Below the pieces are notes generated by a model, which saw only the letters and a program-made list of their open reading frames with translations, was not told the origin of the DNA and made no database searches. A program made the position numbers and the translations under genes. A stretch of DNA of 64,000 nt from positions 1 to 64,000 of the forward strand of contig NZ_CAMIIE010000014.1 in the NCBI RefSeq assembly GCF_946222605.1, in the 5' to 3' direction. Shown in pieces: positions 53,543-63,497 of the stretch. Every line of letters begins with the position of its first letter. The stretch's first letter is position 1. Source of the DNA: an uncultured Acidocella sp. GTDB taxonomy: Bacteria; Pseudomonadota; Alphaproteobacteria; Acetobacterales; Acetobacteraceae.

Positions 53543-54418
53543 ATGAGCTTTTCCGCCTCCTCGCGCCAGCGCGGCGCCATCGCTCTGCTCTCGCTGCCGG
53601 CGGTCTTCTTCACCGCTTTGATGGTGGTGTTTCCGGTCGGCTATACGATCTGGCTGAGCTTTCGCAGCGCGCCGCTGGGCCATGCCACGCAATTCGCCGG
53701 CCTCGCCAATTACGCGCGGCTTTTCCATTCGGGCAGTTTCTGGAACAGCATCGAAGTCAGCCTGGCGCTGTATCTTTTGTCCCTGGCGCTGCAGCTCGTC
53801 GCCGGCACCTATCTGGCGCTGCTGTTGTTTCACGCCAGGCGCATGCCCGCGATTCTGCGCTCGATCCTGATCTCGCCCTTCATGGTGCCGCCGGTCGTGG
53901 TCGGCATGATGTTCCTGGTCATTCTCGACCCGTCTTTGGGTGCCGCGAACTGGATCCTCGGCCTGTTCGGCCTGCCGCCCTCCGCCTGGCTCGCCTCGCC
54001 GCAATGGGTGATCCCGACCATCGCGCTGATCGATACCTGGCAATGGACGCCGTTCGTGGCGTTGATCGTGCTGGGCGGGCTGCAATCCCTGCCGCCCAGC
54101 GTCTATGAGGCGGCGAAGATCGACGGCGCGCCGGCGCATCTGGTATTCTGGCGCATCACGCTGCCGCTGTTGCTGCCGACGTTGATGACGGCGGCGATTT
54201 TGCGCAGCGTCGATCTCTTGCGCTTCTTCGATATCATCTATGTCACCACCCAGGGCGGCCCGCTGAATGCCTCGGACACGCTGAATGTGCTCGGCTTTCA
54301 TATCGGCTTTGAATTGTTCCAGTTCGGCTATGCCAGCGCGTTGGCGGTGACGCTGACCGCGATGGTGTTCGGGGTGGTGCTGTCGCTCAACCGGCTGCGC
54401 AAGGCCGTGGCGTGGTGA
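53543..54418 (+). CDS. Sugar ABC permease, MalF/UgpA type
   Basis: The 291-residue membrane protein has six apparent hydrophobic segments and the EAA loop YEAAKIDGAPAHLVFWRITLPLLLP near residues 190-215, which docks to the ATPase. It starts three bases after the SDR stop and pairs with the next gene. No large N-terminal periplasmic domain as in E. coli MalF is present, which is normal for this subfamily. Confidence 0.9.
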   Translation: MSFSASSRQRGAIALLSLPAVFFTALMVVFPVGYTIWLSFRSAPLGHATQFAGLANYARLFHSGSFWNSIEVSLALYLLSLALQLVAGTYLALLLFHARRMPAILRSILISPFMVPPVVVGMMFLVILDPSLGAANWILGLFGLPPSAWLASPQWVIPTIALIDTWQWTPFVALIVLGGLQSLPPSVYEAAKIDGAPAHLVFWRITLPLLLPTLMTAAILRSVDLLRFFDIIYVTTQGGPLNASDTLNVLGFHIGFELFQFGYASALAVTLTAMVFGVVLSLNRLRKAVAW

Positions 54419-54425
54419 GGCGGAA

Positions 54426-55238
54426 ATGAACAAGCGTATTCTGCATATATTGGTGGTGGCGCAGCTCGTCGTGGTGGCGCTCGGCATCCTGTTTCCCATC
54501 GTCTGGATGGTGATGTCCTCGCTGAAATCCTCGGCCGATGTCACCGCCTATCCGCCGACCTTCCTGTTCAAGCCGACGCTGGAGAATTACACCCATCTGC
54601 TGGAAACCACGCCGTTCTTCGCCTATGCCCGCAATTCGCTGATCGAAAGCGGCGCCTCGACGATCCTGGGGCTGGCGCTGGGGATTCCGGCGGCCTACGC
54701 GGCCTCGGTCACGCGCTCCAGCTGGCCGGCCTTGGTGACGCTCTCGGCGCGCATGGCGCCGGGCACCTTGTTCCTGGTGCCCTGGTATGTGGTGTTCCGC
54801 GAACTCGGCCTCGTCGGCACCTACGCGGCGCTGATCCTGACACAAGCGGCGATCACCCTGCCGATCGTGATCTGGGTGCTGCTGCCCGCCTTCGATGCCA
54901 TCCCGCGCAGCATTCTGGAGGCGGCGCTGGTGGATGGGTGCGGGGTGCTGCGCAGCCTCTGGCGGGTGGCGCTGCCTTTGGTCTCCTCCGGCCTGGTCAT
55001 CGCCACCATTCTCGGCTTCGTGTTTTCCTGGAATTATTTTCTGTTCGCTTTGGTGCTATCGGATGAAGGCACCAAGCCGCTGGTGGTGGCGGCGTTCAAC
55101 TATATCGGCGAGGGCTCGACCGATTGGGGCGGGCTGATGGCGGCGGCGACATTGATCGCGCTGCCGCCTCTGGTGCTCGCCATCGCCGTGCAGCGCTGGC
55201 TGGTCGCGGGGCTCACTCTTGGCGCGGTGAAGGGGTAA
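54426..55238 (+). CDS. Sugar ABC permease, MalG/UgpE type
   Basis: The 270-residue permease shows the opening FPIVWMVMSSLKSSADV and an EAA-type loop LEAALVDGCGVLRSLWRVALPLVSSG near residue 160, with six hydrophobic segments. It forms the heterodimeric channel with the previous gene. GGAA precedes the ATG closely and the gap to the neighbour is seven bases. Confidence 0.9.
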   Translation: MNKRILHILVVAQLVVVALGILFPIVWMVMSSLKSSADVTAYPPTFLFKPTLENYTHLLETTPFFAYARNSLIESGASTILGLALGIPAAYAASVTRSSWPALVTLSARMAPGTLFLVPWYVVFRELGLVGTYAALILTQAAITLPIVIWVLLPAFDAIPRSILEAALVDGCGVLRSLWRVALPLVSSGLVIATILGFVFSWNYFLFALVLSDEGTKPLVVAAFNYIGEGSTDWGGLMAAATLIALPPLVLAIAVQRWLVAGLTLGAVKG

Positions 55239-55241
55239 GGC

Positions 55242-56285
55242 ATGGCTTCGGTAAAAATGCAGGGTCTGCGCAAGCGATTCGGCACGCATGATGTGATTCC
55301 CGAGCTGGATCTTGAAATCAACGATCATGAATTCATGGTGTTTGTCGGCCCTTCGGGCTGCGGCAAATCCACGCTGCTGCGCATCATCGCCGGGCTGGAG
55401 CCGATCACCGAGGGCGATCTGTTCATCGGCGAGCGCCGGGTGAATGAGCTGACGCCGGCCCAGCGCGACATCGCCATGGTGTTCCAGGATTATGCGCTCT
55501 ACCCGCATATGACGGTCTATCAGAACATGGCTTTCGGGCTGGAAATGCGCCACGCGGCGAAGGCCGATATCGAAACGCGGGTGCTGGCGGCGGCGCGCAT
55601 GCTGGAGATCGAGCCGTTGCTCAAGCGCCGCCCGCGCGAGCTCTCCGGCGGGCAGCGCCAGCGCGTGGCGATGGGCCGTGCCGTGGTGCGCGACCCGCAA
55701 GTGTTCCTGTTCGACGAGCCGCTCTCCAATCTCGACGCCCAGCTGCGTGGCCAGGTGCGCGGCGAGATCAAGGCGCTGTCGCAGCGTCTGCAAACCACCA
55801 TGGTCTTCGTCACCCACGACCAGGTGGAGGCGATGACGATGGCGGACCGCATCGTGGTGCTGCGTGGCGGCGTGATCCAGCAGGTCGGCACGCCCGAGCA
55901 GATCTACAGCACCCCCGCCAATCGCTTCGTCGCCGGCTTCATCGGCTCACCCTCGATGAATTTCCTGCCAGTGACGCTGGAGGAGGGGGGCGCGCGGCTG
56001 GAGGATGGCACAGTCTTGCCGGTGCTCACCGCGCGGCGCGGCCCGGCGGTGCTGGGCATCCGCCCCGAGCATTTCGTGCCCGATGCCGGCGGGCTGGCAG
56101 CTCATATCCTGCTGGTCGAGCCGCTGGGGGCGGATACGCTGGTGCATTTCAGCGTCGGGGCGGTGCGCTGCATCGCCCGGGTGGCGCCGGATACCAGGCC
56201 GCGCATGGGCGAGACGCTGCGCCTGGGCGTTGCCCCCGGCAAAGCCTTCCTGTTCGATCCCGAGAGCGGGATGCGGCTCACCTGA
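55242..56285 (+). CDS. Sugar ABC ATPase, MalK/UgpC type
   Basis: The 347-residue protein has an ABC domain (Walker A GPSGCGKST near residue 35, Q-loop FQDYALYPHMTV, signature LSGGQRQRVAMGRA, Walker B VFLFDEPLSNLD) and a C-terminal TOBE-type regulatory domain (about 240-347). It completes the importer. The ATG comes three bases after the permease stop. ATPases of this type are sometimes shared by several importers. Confidence 0.91.
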   Translation: MASVKMQGLRKRFGTHDVIPELDLEINDHEFMVFVGPSGCGKSTLLRIIAGLEPITEGDLFIGERRVNELTPAQRDIAMVFQDYALYPHMTVYQNMAFGLEMRHAAKADIETRVLAAARMLEIEPLLKRRPRELSGGQRQRVAMGRAVVRDPQVFLFDEPLSNLDAQLRGQVRGEIKALSQRLQTTMVFVTHDQVEAMTMADRIVVLRGGVIQQVGTPEQIYSTPANRFVAGFIGSPSMNFLPVTLEEGGARLEDGTVLPVLTARRGPAVLGIRPEHFVPDAGGLAAHILLVEPLGADTLVHFSVGAVRCIARVAPDTRPRMGETLRLGVAPGKAFLFDPESGMRLT

Positions 56286-56582
56286 ACGGCCCGTTCACCC
56301 CGTCTTCCCCATAAAACGCAACGCCCTCCGCAACCGCCGCCGGCGCCCTGCGCATTGGCCGCACCCTGGCGCGCATCTTGATCTGACCGGCGGTTTCAAG
56401 CCCAATAGGCCCGAGACGGAAGGGCAGGTGACGGCGTGCGGCCGGGTGTTCATATAATGCGCGGCGCGGCGCGCGGGTTCGGCTGATCCAGCCGCCCCGC
56501 ACCGCGCGTATGAGATACCGGCCGGCGCCGCATCAAGCGCCTGTCGTCTGGGAACTGAACGATAACAAAGAACGGGATAAAG
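56286..56582. other. Gene-free gap before the AtoE-type gene
   Basis: This 297-base stretch separates the sugar importer from the AtoE-type gene. I find no convincing frame, repeat or hairpin terminator in it. GGGATAAAG just before the ATG at 56583 gives a weak ribosome site. A promoter for the next gene is presumably here but is not obvious by eye. Confidence 0.4.
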
Positions 56583-58010
56583 ATGAGCGCGACCAAAGAC
56601 GAGACACAACGCACAGGGCTGGCCGCCAGCCTCGCCCTGCGTTTCACCAGCTGGGCGGAATACTGGTTTCCGGACGCCTATATCTTCGCCGCGCTGGCGT
56701 TGATTCTGGTGGCCGGCGCCGCATTGCTGATCGGCGCCAAGCCGGTGGCGGTGGTGGGGGCCTTTGGCGACGGGTTCTGGAGCTTCATCGTGTTCTCCAT
56801 GCAGATGGCGTTCATCGTCATCACCGGCTACGTCATCGCCACCTCCGCCCCGGCGGCGCGGCTGATCAACTGGCTGGCCAGCCTGCCGCGCAGCGGGCCG
56901 GGGGCGGTGGCCTTCATCGCCTTCATCAGCATGGGCACCTCCTTCCTCAATTGGGGCCTCAGCCTGGTGTTCAGCGGGTTGCTGGCGCGGGCGATGGCGG
57001 CGCGCGGCGATTTGCGGATGGATTATCGCGCCGCGGGGGCGGCGGGCTATCTCGGGCTGGGCGCCACCTGGGCGTTGGGGCTCACCTCCTCGGCGGCGCA
57101 GCTGCAGGCCAACCCGGCCAGCCTGCCGAAGCCGCTGCTGGCGATCACCGGCGTGCTGCCCTTCACCCAGACCATTTTCCTCTGGCAGTCGATGACCATG
57201 GCGGTTGTGCTGGTGGTGGTCTCGGTGTTGATCTGCCGTTTCTCCACCCCGGTGGGGGAGAAGGCCGTCACCGCCGAGCAGCTGGGCATCGAGCCGGGGC
57301 TCGCGGTGCCGGTGCTGCCGCCGCGCACCCGGCCGGGCGAGTGGCTGGAATATTCACCGCTGATCACCATTCTGGTGGTGCTGCTGGCCGCCGGCTGGGG
57401 CTGGCAGCAATTCGCCGCCCACGGCGCCAATGCCATCGCCAACCTTAACACCTATAACCTGATCTTCCTGATGGCCGGGCTGCTGCTGCATTGGCGCCCG
57501 AAAGCCTTCCTCAACGCGGTGGCGAAGGCGGTGCCGGCGACGACCGGGGTGCTGATCCAGTTCCCGCTTTACGGCGCCATCGCCGCGATCATGACCACCG
57601 CCAAGGGAGCGGGTGGGCATAGCCTGGCCGAGCTGATCGCGCATGGCTTCGTGGCGGCGACGAGCACGGGCTCCTTCCCGGTGGTGATGGGCGCCTACTC
57701 CGCCATTCTCGGCTTCTTCGTGCCTTCGGGCGGCGGCAAATGGATCATCGAGGCGCCCTATGTGATGAAGGCGGCGGCGGATCTGAAGGTGCATCTGGGC
57801 TGGGCGGTGCAGGTTTACAACGCTGCGGAAGCGCTGCCGAACCTGATCAACCCGTTCTGGATGCTGCCGCTGCTGGGCGTGCTGTCGCTGAAGGCGCGGG
57901 ATATTGTCGGCTTCACCTTCCTGCAGCTGATCGTGCATGTGCCGCTGGTGCTGTTCATGCTCTGGCTCTTTGCCCAGACGCTGACGTTCGTGCCGCCGGT
58001 GATGCCGTAA
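56583..58010 (+). CDS. AtoE-family short-chain fatty acid transporter
   Basis: The 475-residue membrane protein matches the AtoE family: ASLALRFTSWAEYWFPDAYIFAALAL in sections at the start, FISMGTSFLNWGLSLVFSG near 120, and GFFVPSGGGKWIIEAPYVMKAA near 380, with about 11-12 hydrophobic helices. E. coli AtoE moves short-chain fatty acids with the acetoacetate pathway; here no ato genes are adjacent, so the acid carried is unknown. A multi-hairpin element follows the stop. Confidence 0.85.
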   Translation: MSATKDETQRTGLAASLALRFTSWAEYWFPDAYIFAALALILVAGAALLIGAKPVAVVGAFGDGFWSFIVFSMQMAFIVITGYVIATSAPAARLINWLASLPRSGPGAVAFIAFISMGTSFLNWGLSLVFSGLLARAMAARGDLRMDYRAAGAAGYLGLGATWALGLTSSAAQLQANPASLPKPLLAITGVLPFTQTIFLWQSMTMAVVLVVVSVLICRFSTPVGEKAVTAEQLGIEPGLAVPVLPPRTRPGEWLEYSPLITILVVLLAAGWGWQQFAAHGANAIANLNTYNLIFLMAGLLLHWRPKAFLNAVAKAVPATTGVLIQFPLYGAIAAIMTTAKGAGGHSLAELIAHGFVAATSTGSFPVVMGAYSAILGFFVPSGGGKWIIEAPYVMKAAADLKVHLGWAVQVYNAAEALPNLINPFWMLPLLGVLSLKARDIVGFTFLQLIVHVPLVLFMLWLFAQTLTFVPPVMP

Positions 58011-58015
58011 GTTAT

Positions 58016-58145
58016 AAAAGTTTTTGGGGGTATGGGGAGTTTTTTCAAAAAGTCCCCATGAAGGTTTGGGGCGTTGGCACGCCGTTGCCACCATCCCAGA
58101 CCTCTTTGCCGCTTTTTTGAAAAAAAGCGGCACCAAAAAACTTTT
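58016..58145. repeat. Nested multi-hairpin intergenic element
   Basis: About 130 bases fill the gap between converging genes. Outer arms AAAAGTTTTTGG (58016-58027) and CCAAAAAACTTTT (58133-58145) enclose three further hairpins: TGGGGA...TCCCCA (58033-58058), AGGTTTGGG with CCCAGACCT (58062-58070, 58095-58103), and the perfect GCCGCTTTTTT/AAAAAAGCGGC (58108-58131). The last can terminate transcription in both directions. The cloverleaf-like nesting is more than a terminator needs and suggests a dispersed repeat; I recall similar poly-T hairpins in Acetobacteraceae genomes. Confidence 0.7.
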
Positions 58146-58168
58146 GTTAACTTTTCAAGCTTTGCTTT

Positions 58169-59743
58169 TTACGCCAGCGTCAGCGTGCCGTCGATCCGCC
58201 GCGCGATCCCGTACGGATTCGCATCCCGTACCGCTTCCGGCAGCAGTTTTTCCGCGACATTCTGATAACAGACCGGCCGCAGAAACCGCCGGATCGCCAG
58301 CGTGCCGACGGAGGTGGTGCGCGCGTCCGAGGTGGCGGGGAAGGGGCCGCCATGCACCATGGCGTGACAGACCTCCACCCCGGTCGGCCAGCCATTCACC
58401 AGAATCCGCCCGGCCTTTTCCTCCAGCAAGGGCAGCAGCTTGGCGAACAAAGCCTCGTCCGCCGCGGTCATGTGCACGGTGATGGTGAGCTGGCCTTCCA
58501 GCCCGCGCAGCAACGAAGCCAGCGCCTCATAATCTTTTCCCTCCACCAGCAAGCCGGCGGCGCCGAAAATCTCGTCCGCGAGGTTGGGGTTGGCGATGAA
58601 ACTCTCCGCATTGGTGCGGAAGAACACCGGCTGCGCGGCATTGGCGCCGGTCTGCCCGGCGGCGAGCCGCTCCACCCCTTGGGTGGCTTCATGATGCGCG
58701 ACGCCTTTTTCATACGCCGCCAGAATGCCCTTATGCAGCATGGTGGCGGCCGGGGCGGCATTGATGGCGGCGCTGGCGGCGGCCACGAAATCCTCCAGCC
58801 CGGCGCCGGGAGCGGCCAGCAGCAGGCCGGGATTGGTGCAGAACTGCCCGGCCCCCATGGTCAGCGAGCCGGCGAAGCCAGTGCCCAGCGCCGCGCCATT
58901 GGCGGCCAGCGCGCCGGGCAGAAGCAGCACCGGGTTGATGCTGCTCATCTCCGCGTAAACCGGGATCGGCTCCTGGCGTGCCGCCGCCAGCTTGCCCAAA
59001 GCCAGCCCGCCGCCGCGCGAGCCGGTGAAGCCCACCGCCTTGATCCGCGCATCGCTCACCAGCGCCTGGCCCAGCGCATCGCCAACGCCAAACAGCAGCG
59101 AGAACACGCCCTCATGCAGCCCGGCCTCCCGCACCGCCGCCTGAATGGCGCGGCCGACCAGCTCCGACGTGCCGGGATGCGCCGGATGCGCCTTCACCAC
59201 CACCGGGCACCCCGCCGCCAGGGCGGAGGCGGTATCCCCACCCGCCACCGAGAAGGCCAGCGGGAAATTGGAGGCGCCGAACACCGCCACCGGGCCGAGC
59301 GGGATCATCCGCAGCCGCAGATCCGGCCGGGGCAGCGGCTTGCGCTCCGGCAGCGCCGGGTCGATCCGCACATCCTGCCAGCCGCCCTCCAGCACCTCCT
59401 TGGCGAACAGCCGCAGCTGGCCGACGGTGCGGCCGCGCTCCCCCTCGATGCGCGCGCGCGGCAGGCCGGTCTCGGCGCAGGCGCGCTCCGTCAGCGCATC
59501 GCCCAGCGCGTCGATCTTCGCCGCCGCCAGCTCCAGGAACGCGGCGCGGGCCTGCGGGCTGGTGGCGCGGTAGGAGGCGAAGGCGGCCTGTGCCAGGGCG
59601 CAGGCGCGGGCCACATCCTCGGCCGTGGCCCCGCCATAAGCCGGCGCCAGCACCGCGCCGCTGCTGGCATCCACCCCGGAGAAGCTCTGTGCCGCGCCGC
59701 GCGCGGCCGTCGCGCCGATCAGTAAGTCGCCGGTCAGTTCCAT
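58169..59743 (-). CDS. 2,5-dioxovalerate dehydrogenase-type aldehyde dehydrogenase
   Basis: The enzyme would oxidise 2-oxoglutarate semialdehyde (2,5-dioxopentanoate) to 2-oxoglutarate. The 524-residue protein resembles the NADP-linked type III KGSADH group: [31 protein letters not shown] in sections near 145, [12 protein letters not shown] with the general base Glu near 265, and the nucleophile Cys in [12 protein letters not shown] near 300. I start at 59741-59743 (MELTGDLL) with GAGGAA upstream; the frame stays open for another 680 codons but that part is antisense to the next gene. It completes the route begun by KdgD at 46780. Confidence 0.87.
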   Translation of the reverse strand: MELTGDLLIGATAARGAAQSFSGVDASSGAVLAPAYGGATAEDVARACALAQAAFASYRATSPQARAAFLELAAAKIDALGDALTERACAETGLPRARIEGERGRTVGQLRLFAKEVLEGGWQDVRIDPALPERKPLPRPDLRLRMIPLGPVAVFGASNFPLAFSVAGGDTASALAAGCPVVVKAHPAHPGTSELVGRAIQAAVREAGLHEGVFSLLFGVGDALGQALVSDARIKAVGFTGSRGGGLALGKLAAARQEPIPVYAEMSSINPVLLLPGALAANGAALGTGFAGSLTMGAGQFCTNPGLLLAAPGAGLEDFVAAASAAINAAPAATMLHKGILAAYEKGVAHHEATQGVERLAAGQTGANAAQPVFFRTNAESFIANPNLADEIFGAAGLLVEGKDYEALASLLRGLEGQLTITVHMTAADEALFAKLLPLLEEKAGRILVNGWPTGVEVCHAMVHGGPFPATSDARTTSVGTLAIRRFLRPVCYQNVAEKLLPEAVRDANPYGIARRIDGTLTLA

Positions 59744-59775
59744 GCCATGTTCCTCGATGTTGTCTAAAAATTTGT

Positions 59776-59793
59776 AATTGATTATAACCAATT
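59776..59793. promoter_or_regulatory. Operator-like palindrome upstream of the aldehyde dehydrogenase
   Basis: AATTGATTATAACCAATT is an 18-base palindrome with one mismatched pair. It lies 33 bases upstream of the aldehyde dehydrogenase start in an AT-rich patch of the 240-base divergent gap. A FadR-type GntR protein could bind such a site; the one at 47758 is a candidate. Confidence 0.45.
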
Positions 59794-59983
59794 TTGATCG
59801 GGCGCGCCATGGCGATCCCCCGCAAAAACGCCGCGCGAAAGATTGTTTTCTTGTGGTTGTCATTGTGCTCATGGCGGGTTTGAATGCGCGCCGTTCGCGG
59901 CATGCGCCGTCTGTCCGCATCATGTCTTTCCTCGCGGCCCGGCGCGGCGGCCGCGATCTCACCCAGAACCGGAGCGCAGCGCG

Positions 59984-61657
59984 ATGCCTGACACCCTCAC
60001 CCCCCAGCCCACGCAGGCCCGCAATGGCGGCTTCATCCTGGTCGATGCGCTGCGGCGCAACGGCGTCGATACCGTCTATTGCGTGCCGGGCGAGAGCTAT
60101 CTGCCGGTGCTGGACGCGCTGCATGACACGCCCTCGATCCGCACCATCGTCACCCGGCATGAAGGCGCGGCCTCCAACATGGCGGACGCCTATGGCAAGC
60201 TGACCGGCCGGCCCGGCATCTGCTTCGTCACGCGCGGCCCAGGTGCGACCCATGCCGCCAATGGCGTGCATACGGCGCGGCAGGATTCCACCCCGATGAT
60301 CCTGTTCATCGGCCAGGTGGAGCGCGGCGCGATGGGGCGCGAGGGCTTCCAGGAAATGGATTACCGCCAGATGTTCGGCGGCGAGGCGACGAAATGGGTC
60401 ACCGAGATCGACGATGCCGCGCGCATCCCCGAACTCGTCTCCCGTGCCTTCGCGGTGGCGATGTCCGGCCGCCCCGGCCCGGTGGTGATCGCCCTGCCGG
60501 AGGATGTGATGTTCGCCACTGCCGCCCCGGCCCCCGCGCCTGCCGTGCGCATCGCCCATGCCGCACCGGATGCGGCGGCGATCGCGGAGATCGGCACGCT
60601 GCTGGGCCAGGCGAAGCGGCCGCTGGTGATCCTGGGCGGCACCGGCTGGGACGAGGCGGGCAGCAAGGCCTTCGCCCGCTTCGTGGACAGGTTCAACCTG
60701 CCGGTCGTCGCTTCCTTCCGCCGCCAGGATCTGTTCGATAATCGCGACCCGCATTATGCCGGCCAGCTCGGCCTGGGCACCGCGCCGGCCCTCACCCGGC
60801 GGGTGGAGGAGAGCGACCTGCTGCTGGTCATCGGCTCGCGGCTTTCGGAGAATGTTTCGGCGGCCTACACGCTGATCAAATCGCCGAAGCCGGCGCAGCC
60901 GATGATCCATATTCATCCGGACCCGCAGGAGCTGGGCCGGGTCTATCAGGCGGATCTGCCGGTGCTGGCCGGGCTGTCCCTGGCGGCGCAGGCGCTGGCG
61001 GAACTGCCCCCGCCATCCAGCATCCCCTGGGCGGACTGGACACAGGCCGCGAACGCCGATTACCGCGCCCACTCCACCCCGCGGCCCAACCCAGAGATCC
61101 AGGGCGTGGATCTGGCGCAGGTGATCGGCCATCTCAACCAAACGCTGCCGGAGAACGCCACCATCGCCAACGGGGCGGGGAATTATACGGTCTGGGTGCA
61201 TCGCTATTACCGCTACCGCCAGCCGCGCACGGAGCTGGCCCCCACCAACGGCGCCATGGGCTATGGCCTCCCCGCCGCGGTGGCGGCGAAGCTGCAGGAC
61301 AAAGAGCGCATCTCCATCTGTGTGGCCGGCGATGGTTGCTTCATGATGTATGCGCAGGAGCTGGCGACGGCGGTGCAGTTCAACGCCCCGTTGATCGTGC
61401 TGCTGGTGAACAACAATATGCTGGGCACCATCCGCATGCATCAGGAGCGCGAATATCCGGGCCGCGTCTGCGCGACGGATCTGCACAACCCGGATTTCGT
61501 GGCGCTGGCGAAGGCCTATGGCGCGCATGCCGAGCTGGTGGAGACAACCGACGCCTTCCCCGAAGCCTTCGCGCGCGCCCTGGCCGCCGGCAAACCGGCG
61601 CTGATCGAGCTGCGCACCGACCCGAGGCAGATCACCCCCACGACGCGCCTGGCTTAA
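59984..61657 (+). CDS. Acetolactate synthase-like ThDP-dependent enzyme
   Basis: The 557-residue protein has the three domains of the POX/AHAS family: pyrimidine-binding part with the catalytic Glu in [15 protein letters not shown] near 60, a central Rossmann-like part (about 190-330), and a diphosphate-binding part with GDGCFMMY and VNNNMLG near 445-475. It lacks a neighbouring small regulatory subunit and is not close to the biosynthetic IlvB in context, so it is probably catabolic. Substrate unknown. The start at 59984 has GGAG nine bases upstream; 47 earlier in-frame codons are untypical. Confidence 0.84.
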   Translation: MPDTLTPQPTQARNGGFILVDALRRNGVDTVYCVPGESYLPVLDALHDTPSIRTIVTRHEGAASNMADAYGKLTGRPGICFVTRGPGATHAANGVHTARQDSTPMILFIGQVERGAMGREGFQEMDYRQMFGGEATKWVTEIDDAARIPELVSRAFAVAMSGRPGPVVIALPEDVMFATAAPAPAPAVRIAHAAPDAAAIAEIGTLLGQAKRPLVILGGTGWDEAGSKAFARFVDRFNLPVVASFRRQDLFDNRDPHYAGQLGLGTAPALTRRVEESDLLLVIGSRLSENVSAAYTLIKSPKPAQPMIHIHPDPQELGRVYQADLPVLAGLSLAAQALAELPPPSSIPWADWTQAANADYRAHSTPRPNPEIQGVDLAQVIGHLNQTLPENATIANGAGNYTVWVHRYYRYRQPRTELAPTNGAMGYGLPAAVAAKLQDKERISICVAGDGCFMMYAQELATAVQFNAPLIVLLVNNNMLGTIRMHQEREYPGRVCATDLHNPDFVALAKAYGAHAELVETTDAFPEAFARALAAGKPALIELRTDPRQITPTTRLA

Positions 61658-61785
61658 ATGATTTTGGCGGCAACTTCCCCCTGTCGCCGAGGCCGGCCTT
61701 GCGCGATGCGGGGTGTTTACGCGCGCCGCCACCCTATATAAGCGGCGCCGCGCCACCCATTGGCGTGGCCAGAACGGGGAGCCGC

Positions 61786-62712
61786 ATGTCATCCATCATC
61801 ACCGTCTCGGGGCTGCGCAAGGCCTACGATACCGGGTTCGTCGCCTTGGACGGGGTCGATCTCGACATCGCCAAGGGCGAGATTTTCGCCCTGCTCGGCC
61901 CGAATGGCGCGGGCAAGACGACGCTGATCAGCATCATCTGCGGGCTGGTGCGCGCCAGCGCCGGCGAGGTGCGGATCGACGGGCACGAGATCAACCGCGA
62001 TTACCGCGCCGCGCGTTCCGCCATCGGGCTGGTGCCCCAGGATATCTCGCTGGAGATCTTCGCCACGGTCTGGGACACGGTGCGCTTCAGCCGCGGCCTG
62101 TTCGGGCTGAAGCCGGATAACGGCTTCATCGAGACGCTGCTGCGCGACCTGACGCTGTGGGACAAGCGCCATGCCCGCATTCTGGAGCTCTCCGGCGGCA
62201 TGAAGCGCCGGGTGATGATCGCCAAGGCGCTGGCGCATGAGCCGAAGCTGCTGTTCCTGGACGAGCCGACGGCGGGGGTGGATGTGAATCTGCGCCGCGA
62301 TATGTGGGCGCTGGTGCGCAGCCTGCGCCAGCGCGGCGTCACCATCATCCTCACCACCCATTACATCCAGGAGGCCGAGGAGATGGCGGACCGGGTCGGC
62401 GTCATCGCCGACGGCAAGCTGCTGCTGGTCGAGGCAACCGCCGCCTTGATGCACCGCTTCGGCAAGCGACGGCTGAGCCTGGAGCTGGCGCGGCCGCTGG
62501 CGCAGATCCCCGCTGCCTTGCGCCGCTGGACCCTGGAGCTGGCGGATGAGGGGCGCCGGCTGATCTATCATTTTGATGCCAACACAACCGAGAATGGCGT
62601 GCAGGACCTGCTGCGCGCCTTGGGCGAGCTGGGTGTGGAGTTCACCGATCTGGAAACCGGCCGCAGCTCGCTTGAAGAGATTTTCCTGAATTTGGTGGAG
62701 CAGAAAGCATGA
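61786..62712 (+). CDS. ABC-2 type exporter ATPase, YadG/CcmA-like
   Basis: The 308-residue protein has Walker [10 protein letters not shown] near residue 42, a Q-loop [12 protein letters not shown], signature [12 protein letters not shown] near 140 and Walker [13 protein letters not shown], with an accessory C-terminal domain (about 225-308) as in YadG-type exporters. The ATG at 61786 follows GGGGAG by five bases. The last four bases overlap the permease gene. The frame runs on upstream into the preceding gene but without family similarity. Confidence 0.88.
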   Translation: MSSIITVSGLRKAYDTGFVALDGVDLDIAKGEIFALLGPNGAGKTTLISIICGLVRASAGEVRIDGHEINRDYRAARSAIGLVPQDISLEIFATVWDTVRFSRGLFGLKPDNGFIETLLRDLTLWDKRHARILELSGGMKRRVMIAKALAHEPKLLFLDEPTAGVDVNLRRDMWALVRSLRQRGVTIILTTHYIQEAEEMADRVGVIADGKLLLVEATAALMHRFGKRRLSLELARPLAQIPAALRRWTLELADEGRRLIYHFDANTTENGVQDLLRALGELGVEFTDLETGRSSLEEIFLNLVEQKA

Positions 62713-63482
62713 GTGCCCGCTTCAACCCGCGCGGCGTCTGGACGGTGTATCGCGCCGAGATGGCGCGCATGCGCCGCACCTTCTGGCAGAGCATCGCCAC
62801 CCCGGTGATCACCACCATCCTGTATTTCGTCGTCTTCGGCGGGGCGGTGGGGTCGCATATGCACAGCGTGCAAGGTGTCGGCTATGGCGCCTTCATCGTC
62901 CCCGGCCTGATCATGCTCACGCTGCTGACGCAAAGCATCTCCAACGCCTCGGTCGGGTTCTATTTCCCGATCTTCACCAAGGCGATTTTCGAAATCCTCT
63001 CCGCTCCGCTTTCGGCCTTCGAGACGGTGACAGCCTATGTCGGCGCCGCGGCGACGAAATCCGTGCTGCTCGGGCTGATCATCCTGATCACCGCGAGCTT
63101 CTTCATCAAGCTGCAAATCCTGCATCCGGTCTGGATGGTGGCGTTCATGCTGCTCACCTCCATCACCTTCAGCCTGTTCGGCTTCATCATCGGCATCTGG
63201 GCGCGCAATTTCGAGCAGCTCTCGATCATCCCCGCCATCATCGTCACCCCGCTCACCTTCCTGGGCGGGGCGTTCTATTCCATCGACATGTTGCCGGAAC
63301 CCTGGCGCACACTCAATCTGTTCAATCCGGTGGTGTATCTGATCAGCGGCTTCCGCTGGAGTTTCTATGGCGCGGCGGATGTAAGGGTGATGACCAGCCT
63401 GCTCTGCACGCTGGGCTTCATGCTGGCGTGTCTGACGGCGATCTGGTGGATTTTCCGCACCGGCTACCGGCTGAAGCCGTAA
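62709..63482 (+). CDS. ABC-2 type exporter permease, YadH-like
   Basis: The 257-residue protein is an ABC-2 membrane component with six hydrophobic segments. [30 protein letters not shown], in sections, opens it, and [19 protein letters not shown] near residue 185 is the conserved ABC-2 motif. It pairs with the preceding ATPase. What is exported (lipid, polysaccharide or drug) cannot be inferred. Confidence 0.88.
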   Translation: MSARFNPRGVWTVYRAEMARMRRTFWQSIATPVITTILYFVVFGGAVGSHMHSVQGVGYGAFIVPGLIMLTLLTQSISNASVGFYFPIFTKAIFEILSAPLSAFETVTAYVGAAATKSVLLGLIILITASFFIKLQILHPVWMVAFMLLTSITFSLFGFIIGIWARNFEQLSIIPAIIVTPLTFLGGAFYSIDMLPEPWRTLNLFNPVVYLISGFRWSFYGAADVRVMTSLLCTLGFMLACLTAIWWIFRTGYRLKP

Positions 63483-63497
63483 GGCCCCGAACCGGCT

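Noticed and set aside
59744..61792. 680-codon in-frame extension of the aldehyde dehydrogenase frame on the minus strand
   Set aside because: It is antisense to the ThDP enzyme gene, which has full family motifs. The extension shows no recognisable domain, and a ribosome site stands before the internal ATG at 59743.
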